A stretch of DNA of 64,000 nucleotides from Mytilus galloprovincialis (lineage: Eukaryota; Mollusca; Bivalvia; Mytilida; Mytilidae): contig NC_134841.1 in assembly GCF_965363235.1 (NCBI RefSeq), forward strand, positions 34,749,440 through 34,813,439, in the 5' to 3' direction. The position numbers were made by a program, and so were the translations under genes. The notes below the pieces were generated by a model. It had not been told where the DNA came from. It saw nothing but the letters and a program-made list of their open reading frames with translations, and did no database searches. Within the stretch, counting starts at the first letter, position 1. Each line of letters starts with the position of its first letter. This document shows positions 57,185-64,000 of the stretch, one piece after another.

Positions 57185-59326
57185 GTGTTTTTTTTAATTT
57201 GGCTAATGAACAAAAATGTTTGATTAAAATCTAAATAAAATGCTATTATCTCCCTATTGCTTACATTCTACATATAATGGATACTACTTCGATAATTCCT
57301 TGTACACGAGAGTTGTCTGTCAAATCTTTATTTCACAAAGAATGAATTGCATAACAATGAACTGAGCTCAAAGCAAAGTACTTTAAAAATACACTTAGAC
57401 AAAGAGCTAAATCCAATGATATACTTTGTACTTCAGGTCCTTCATGAACATCCATCGACCAAAACCATATCTCAATTACATGCCATACTACATGGTTGGA
57501 TCAGAAGTCCTGCATGAAATTTAAAGACATGTCTGTGAATTTTATTATTGTATGTTAAGTATATATACCGGTTAATCAATATCTCAATCAGGGGTCGATT
57601 CAGGCGGTAGCATGCATGCCTCCCCCTAAAATTTACAAAACATGGGTTGTCCTAAGCTTATTAAAGTATATGAGGAGATCATTTCGATCAAAAATCATTT
57701 TCGCCTCGCTCCGCTCGCCGATAATTTAAGTTTGTGCCCCCTAACCTAAAATCCTGGACCCGCCTATCACTACTAACACTATTGTAATGCACATGTAATG
57801 ACCTTAAACAATTAGAAGTATTGACAAATCATACACGCCTAATATACGTTTTGCAAATAGTATACTAATAGGTTCATTGGTCTCATTTTTTAATAACATA
57901 AAAAACATATTTGTATCCACCAACCATTCATTTATTCTTCTTTTGTTTTAAGTGAGGGGGAAGTCATAGGACACACATTTCTTCTCGACTCATATAAAAC
58001 GATCTTACTTGCCCATCAAAAACCATAGGCGAATCCAGCCACCCCCATTTGTGTGAAAATTTTGGTTGAGTATATAGGGAATCAGTGAAGTTTGACTGGA
58101 GCGGACCCTCTCGTATGGCAGTCAATGCCCCCTCCCCCCCCCCCGAACCTTTTATAAAAATTTCTAGATCCGTCAGTGACAACAAGAGTGAGAATCAATA
58201 CAATATTTTTAAGAATGATTGCTTCAAAATGTTTATATACTTTTTTTACTGGCGCTTTGTTGGATTCACCATTTTTCAAAGTTAGAGAGAGGTTGAGCGC
58301 TCAAACATATAAAACCATACCAAATAATTTGTATGCATATCACAAGTCCGAATGGCTGCTTGTTGTTTAATTGTTACAGTACATCTGTTTTCCGTTTTGT
58401 CACTAATCAACTCTCCCCCCTTTTTATATATGTTAAAGTTTGTCATGTTTGCTCATTGCTTAACGCCACCGTTCAGTGACCTGTAACTATATAGGATAGT
58501 ACATTGAGGTATAGATTGACATTTCACCCAACATCAGGAAAGAAGTAGACTGTGAATATATGATTTCAAGTTATGCCTTCATCGGTCAAGCTATGTTATT
58601 TTTACTAAAAATTTGTTTCGATTCGCATACTTAATTAGATGGGTCTCAAAAACATACTATTTAAAATTTTTACAAGGAATTGTGATATAACAGAAGTGAA
58701 TCCTAGGGCCATTTATAGCTGAGTGGCTGTCTATTCGTATGCAGTTCTTGATAGTGCTTGTAAAAATAATATGCATTTATCATATATGTTACTTTATGTT
58801 TCGTTTGGTCTCTTGTGGAGCGTCTCGTTGGCAATCATAGTACCACATCTTCTTTTTTTTATATTTAATTTATTTCATCGTAGTATACATTTCTCATTAA
58901 GCACGTTCACGTTCTGAATATAATATCTGGCTAGCTAAATACCCACCCATGAAAGTTATAAAAAAAGGTTTATGAAAAGTAAATATAATGCCTGCAAATG
59001 TTTGCAACTGTCCTAAGTCAGGAATCTGATGTACAGTAGTTGTCGTTTGTTTATGTAATTTATACGCGTTTCTCGTTTCTCGTTTTTCTTAATTTTATAT
59101 AGATTAGACCGTTGGTTTTCCCGTTTGAATGGTTTTACACTAGTAATTTTGGGGCCCTTTATAGCTTGTTGTTCGGTGTGAGCCAAGGCTCCGTGTTGAA
59201 GGCCGTACATTGACCTATAATGGTTTACTTTTTTTTAAATTGTTATTTGGATGGAGAGTTGTCTCATTGGCACTCACACCACATCTTCCTATATCTGTAT
59301 ATCAAAAAGTGAAGAATTGATCGTTA
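57185..59326. other. Repeat-rich intergenic DNA
   Basis: Contains a CTCGCTCCGCTCG-bearing repeat (57,595-57,772), a C-run repeat (57,955-58,175), and two copies of the 'TCTCATTGGCAATCA' repeat family (58,700-58,865 and 58,985-59,290). The last is an inverted relative of 25,600-25,870. No genes. Confidence 0.5.
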
Positions 59327-59337
59327 ACTTTGTTTAT

Positions 59338-59414
59338 TTTAAATGTTCTCCTGGGTCCCTGGTGGTGGTATTTCCGGAGCTGTTGCAATTACCCTCTTAC
59401 AGTTGGTTCCTGCA
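59338..59414 (-). CDS. Possible 3'-terminal exon of an unidentified gene
   Basis: On the minus strand an acceptor-like TTGTCATTGCAG is followed by a short open stretch ending APEIPPPGTQENI and TAA, with AATAAA overlapping the stop region. This is a compact terminal-exon layout. The frame does not join exon 59,770-59,881 in phase at this acceptor; an alternative AG about 16 bases inside would. The protein is not recognised and the pairing is tentative. Confidence 0.3.
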
Positions 59415-59769
59415 ATGACAATACAAAAACTTATTTGTACAAAAAGTTAAATTGTAATTATTCTAGGTCAAACATTAATGCAAATAAATACTAGATCTAT
59501 GTAGCTGTGTGTAAGACGTGGCTTTCCAAATCTCCTTGAAAAATACATAAACCACATAATTATATATTCAGTTAAATTTAATGTTACCCTTTATTGTCCC
59601 AAAAGAGTATCTTGATCTTCACAATGCTAGTTACAAATGCATATCTCTACTGATAACAATTTCGTACTGAATTAAAAAAAAAACAACAACATAGAATACA
59701 AACAATAATAATTTTGGGAAATATTCCAATATAGGTTGCACTATACGGGGGAAATAAGGGTATTCTTAC

Positions 59770-59881
59770 CTTATAGCGTGTTCCGCCTGGTTTTGGGGTG
59801 TATGTTTTAGGGTTTCCCCAATCAATTCTTCAATATCTGATGTCCTTGCTGAGGGGTACATGTAGTTCTTCATGTAAGACT
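59770..59881 (-). CDS. Possible internal exon of the same unidentified gene
   Basis: 112 bases, acceptor TCAATTTTTGTAG and donor ATAAG|GTAAGA on the minus strand, with only one open frame: SYMKNYMYPSARTSDIEE, then LIGETLKHTPQNQAEHAI. Good splice sites and a soluble, hydrophilic peptide support an exon. I do not recognise the family. Further exons would lie to the right, but none could be fixed. Confidence 0.4.
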
Positions 59882-61119
59882 CTACAAAAATTGACATTGA
59901 TAAAATTTGCATAGCGATATTAAATATAATTTAAAAATAAACTGTAGACTCGTCAGGGAGCAACAATTTAACTTCAAGGAGGGTCATGGTTTTTGCTTAA
60001 GTCAGTGAAGCGCAAACAATTTTATTTAATTTTTCAACGATATCAATCAATTTTTTTTTTAAATTTAACACTATAAGGTATGGGTGGAATCTGGATTCAG
60101 AATATTTTTTGTCCTGTACTCGAACAGAATATTTTGTTTCATCAATTTGGAAATCTTAAGAAAAAACTCCATGAATTATGGTATAGCTATTTATAGCTCG
60201 CTTTTAATCGAGATATTATAATCAGATCATAATTACTGTTTCACCGGCAAATAAGCCACTGCCAAAATATAAAAAAAATATATAATTGAAAATTATGATC
60301 AATAAATATATGTTTTACATTTACAAATTTGCCATATATATGTTCAAGACCATATTCACCGTACGCATATCCCTATTCACGGTAAACTGGTCCGCCATTC
60401 CATCTATAGCGTCCGATAAGTGAACACAACAGGGGTCCAGTTTATATTCACGGTTCATTAAGCCGCTTTCGGTTAATTGGTTGATGTATTTGGCGGGAAA
60501 TTATGTGGAGGCCGGAAGTCATGACCTAACACTGGAACTGCTAGAAAATTAACACCTACCTACTTAATAACTTGATCGCTTTGTGTTTGGAAATTCATTA
60601 TGTTATCAGTCAGGTCAGTCTTATTGTTTCTTTAATGACACAAAATGGCCCTGCCACTGTGTAATTTAATGTTAACCGATAATATAATGAATGCTTAGCT
60701 TGATTCGAATGACGAGAACGAGTAAATAAAGATATTCATATGATATACCTCTTGTTAATGGCTAGATTATGTCTTATTGTTACCAGTCCAGATATTCATC
60801 TTAAGTCATAACTCCTGCCAATGAAAGTTAAATGATCAAATATGCGAAAATTTAAGTTGACATATTTAAATGAGCTAAATTAATATGGGAATCGAGTAGA
60901 CCGGTATACATGTAAATGGTATTAAAAGTGTATTTAAATCGACAAGTGTAAATAATTATAACGAAGAAATAAAATCAGTTCACTCTATTAATTTGTAGAA
61001 TAATTCATTATTTTTATAATCAACTGAGCAATACAAATGGCAATTTGTACTACCTAAAGACTGCAGCAAATTTTATTTAATAAACAAACATTCTGTGAAC
61101 ATAGCATGGTCAGTTACCA
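59882..61119. other. Intergenic or intronic DNA
   Basis: AT-rich, with no supported exon, RNA or repeat. 60,355-60,475 repeats TTCACGGT and CCAGTTTA-like words without a clear unit. Confidence 0.35.
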
Positions 61120-62790
61120 TAGGTGGATCCAGGGGCGCCCCCCCCCCTTTTCGTGGGAACAATTTGGTGGATTATATAGGGAATCACTGAAGCACGACTC
61201 GAGCGTGGCCCCCTTAGGTCAGTCAGCGGGCCCCCTCTTTTGAAAAGTTCTGGATCCGCTACTGGTTACTGGTTAAAAATTCATTGTTTTGATGTTATAT
61301 GCATATGTAAATTTTTCAGAAAACAAAATACTTAATATATGTAATACCTGGATTTTAATGTGCATTTTTTTCCAATCTGTAGAAGATAACAAAGTAGACA
61401 AACACACGAGTTTCATTTGATATGGTCCACCCAGTTACACAGTTTAAATTTATCAAACCTCTTTCCCAACTTAGATTGTTTGGCATCTTCTGCAGGTATG
61501 GAAAAAAATGAATAGCAAAGTCTTGAAAAGTGTATCATTTTCTAGAACGTCAAATGCATTTGAAATTTAATTATGTTGTTCATGCCATGTACTTAATACA
61601 TATAATATCATCTTTCTAATTTTAATGCCAACTCAAGAGTTTTCACCCCAATTTTTTTTCAGTCCACTGAAATAGACAATGACAGTGCTAGTGGGGCCTA
61701 CTAATGACTAATTCTTGTTTTATATATTTTCATGTGTATGCATGGTTGTATATATATTTATATTTCATTTCAGAGTAAAGTTGCTTCAAAGAAATAAAAA
61801 ATTGGTTGATCAATTTATTTTTAGTTCGCCAAGCTCATCTCATGCATTTGGCGTCCGTCATCGTTGTCCTTTAACTTTTACATAAATCTTCTCCTCTGAA
61901 ACTACTGGGCCAAAAAAAACTAAACCTGGCCTAAATCATCCTTATGGTGTCTAGTTTAAAAAATGTATCTGATGACCCGCCTGCCATCAACCAGATGGCT
62001 GCCATGGCTCAAAATAGAACATAGGGGTAAAATGCAGTTTATGGCTTATGTCTCTGAAAAGCATGTAGAGTAAATCTGACAAAAGGTAGAAATGATCATT
62101 AGGTGAAGATCTATATGTCTATTCGGCAGTAAGGTTGATCTATATCATTTAGTATATTTTTATGTGTTTGGTAGTCAAAGATATTTGGTATGTAGTTGTA
62201 TAAGTATTGGCACATCTCATTACCATGGAGATTATTTTGCTCCGCCCGTCTTCTCAGTTATGGTTTATTGACTTTGAAATTTTGCTTAGTTTATGTATTA
62301 GTTTGTGTTAAGGTTTGTTAAAGAGAACTTCTTATTTCAAGATGTATTTTTCATGTGTATGGTTGCATATATATATTATTGTCTCACTTGACAGGGTCTA
62401 AAAGTGAGACAAAGGTATGCTGTTTCTGTCATCCACCACAGCGGCAGCAATGTATTTTAAAATTTGTGATTAGATCTAGTTAATGTGGTGAACTACAAGT
62501 TGTAGATCAATCATATTTGGTATGCAGTCCTTTATTTTAGTCCTATTAGTATTGGCACATCTCATTTCCATAGAGATTATAAGACCCTGCCCCCTCAATC
62601 ATGGTCTATTGACTTTGAAGCTTTTCCTTATTTTACATGGATTTGTTTGTGATTAGGTCAGTTTATTGGGAACTATTGGGAACAACAAGTGGTCAGTCAA
62701 TTAAATTTGGTATGCAGTTGTATAAGCTTTTTTGAATCGTTTTCACAGCGATTATTTGGCTCTGCCTTTTTAGTCATGGTCTATTGTCTT
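61120..62790. repeat. Cluster of bivalve-type repeats
   Basis: 61,120-61,262 is a C-run repeat with GGATCC tips. 61,560-61,725 is an inverted piece of the 14,165-14,935 family. 61,825-62,100 contains CTTCTCCTCTGAAACTACTG, a common bivalve repeat. 62,165-62,780 has three diverged units with ATTTGGTATGCAGTTGTATA and CATGGTCTATTGACTTTGAA. Confidence 0.6.
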
Positions 62791-62875
62791 TTTTGCTAAG
62801 TGAACATGTTTTAGTTTCCAATTCTATCAAGGAGGACGAAGGAAAAATAAAATAAAAAGACATGGAAAATTCATA

Positions 62876-64000
62876 ATGTCAAACTTACTTGGTCTACAAC
62901 AAAGAAACCCTTTTACTTGATTGCTGTTCATCATATACAAGTTTACAGACAAGTCCTTTAACAATGAGAAAATGTTTAAAAAAAATTGTGCTTAAAAATG
63001 TTTTGATTTGTGTACATTAATCTGAATAATAATGACTTTCTTTTATTTCCAATTCTACCAAAGAGGACAGAAGAAGCAGCCCAAAGTGACAGACTTGAAG
63101 AAATATAGGCAATGTAAGTAGGATTAAGTGATTTTGCTGTTTGTGGCGTTTCCTCGAAGTAGCTGGTTACCTCCAAATGGGACGACAGTCATGGATGTTG
63201 AGATGGCCTACGTCGCAGACTCGCGAGGACGGGCGGCTGGGATGTTCTTTAGCGACCTACGACAGCTACAGGTTTACTGCCTATGCCTGTAGAAGGGGAC
63301 TTTGAGATGTCATGCTGAAGTTTTCTGGAGATTATCTGGTTTCATTTTTGGGAAGCAGTCCACATGGAAAAATGATGCAGCCAAACTAAAGATATGCTTG
63401 ATTGGTTCTTTCCAATGTCCCTGTTATTAAGAAGCAGGAAAAATTGAAGAATAAGAGAGGGAAAATGTCAAATTTACTTGGTCTACAACAAAGAAACCCT
63501 TTTATTTGATTGCTGTTCATCATATACAAGTTCACAGACAAGTCCTTCAACAATGAGAAAATGTTTAAAAAAAATTGTGCTTAAAAATGTTTTGATTTGT
63601 GTACATTAATCTGAATAATAATGACTTTCTTTTATTTCCAATTCTACCAAAGAGGACAGAAGAAGCAGCCCAAAGTGAAAGACTTGAAGAAATATAGGCA
63701 ATGTAAGTAGGATTAAGTGAGTTTGCTGTTTGTGGTGTTTCCTCGAAGTAGCTGGTTACCTCCAAATGGGACGACAGTCATGGATGTTGAGATGGCCTAC
63801 GTCGCAGATTCGCGAGGACGGGCGGCTGGGATGTTCGCTAGCGACCTACGACAGCTACAGGCTTACTGCCTATGCCTGTAGAAGGGGACTTTGAGATGTC
63901 ATGCTGAAGTTTTCTGGAGATTATCTGGTTTCATTTTTGGGAAGCAGTCCACATGGAAAAATGATGCAGCCAAACTAAAGATATGCTCGATTAGTTCTTT
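62876..64000 (+). repeat. 589-bp tandem duplication (two units, second runs off the window)
   Basis: Unit 1 (about 62,876-63,464) and unit 2 (63,465 to the edge) are about 97-98% alike by eye. Each contains a possible plus-strand exon: TTCCAATTCTACCAAAG acceptor, an open stretch GQKKQPKVTDLKKYRQ (T to K in unit 2) and donor AAT|GTAAGT. It is followed by a GC-richer block (GGCCTACGTCGCAGA...). A diverged echo of the acceptor lies near 62,820. The class is unknown; it may be an expanding tandem repeat or part of a duplicated gene. Confidence 0.7.

Noticed and set aside
59013-59210. 65-codon frame with AIKGPKITSVKPFKREN
   Set aside because: It is translation of an interspersed mussel repeat; a related frame occurs inverted near 25,700.

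Overview
The window is AT-rich, intron-bearing, repeat-dense animal DNA. The interspersed repeats (a family ending in a 'GTTGTCTCATTGGCAA' tail, a family with a 'CGGACGGACGAACGGA' tract, G-run palindromes, CGG-tract repeats) are ones I associate from memory with marine mussels (Mytilus or a close bivalve). No other source was consulted. One clear host gene, two uninterrupted single-exon genes, one tRNA gene and two tentative terminal exons are visible. The rest is transposable-element DNA, much of it nested.

Region 1 (about 1-17,300, minus strand): the 5' two thirds of a holocarboxylase synthetase (biotin-protein ligase, HLCS) gene. Six coding exons run from 17,272 down to 4,958, with matching splice phases (0,0,1,0,0,2). 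They give about 598 residues covering the N-terminal region, the BPL N-terminal domain and the linker before the ligase core. The catalytic exons are not in the window and should lie beyond its left edge. The introns hold several short inverted-repeat elements and a pair of identical 451-bp repeats. Two introns show the most unusual feature here: arrays built from the adjoining exon's own last bases and splice donor. A crisp 61-bp x ~25 array lies at exon 4, and a decayed array lies at exon 5.

Region 2 (17,300-28,200): HLCS upstream DNA, a 0.68-kb long-inverted-repeat element, a hammerhead-bearing repeat (20,530-20,735), a G-run palindromic element, a tRNA-Arg(UCU) gene (minus), a hAT-like element (23,274-24,767) and a 2.46-kb element with long terminal inverted repeats (TIRs) starting CACTGGGG.

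Region 3 (28,200-47,300): a 6.9-kb element with CAGTAGGACAACCGG ends. A related unoccupied site can be read, inverted, near 47,010. Beyond it lie repeats, a SAM-like/zinc-knuckle single-exon gene (40,481-41,821, minus) and an uninterrupted DD37E Tc1/mariner-type transposase gene (43,924-45,084, plus).

Region 4 (47,300-64,000): a 7.3-kb long-TIR element with a 6-bp target duplication. Nested in it is a 4.2-kb long-TIR element whose ends begin CACTGTG. Then come 'CCCGGGCGCT' inverted-repeat elements, a 0.58-kb TIR element, two possible terminal exons on the minus strand (59.3-59.9 kb), bivalve-type repeats and a 589-bp tandem duplication running off the right edge.

Nothing links these genes into a pathway. 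HLCS is housekeeping metabolism and almost everything else is mobile DNA.
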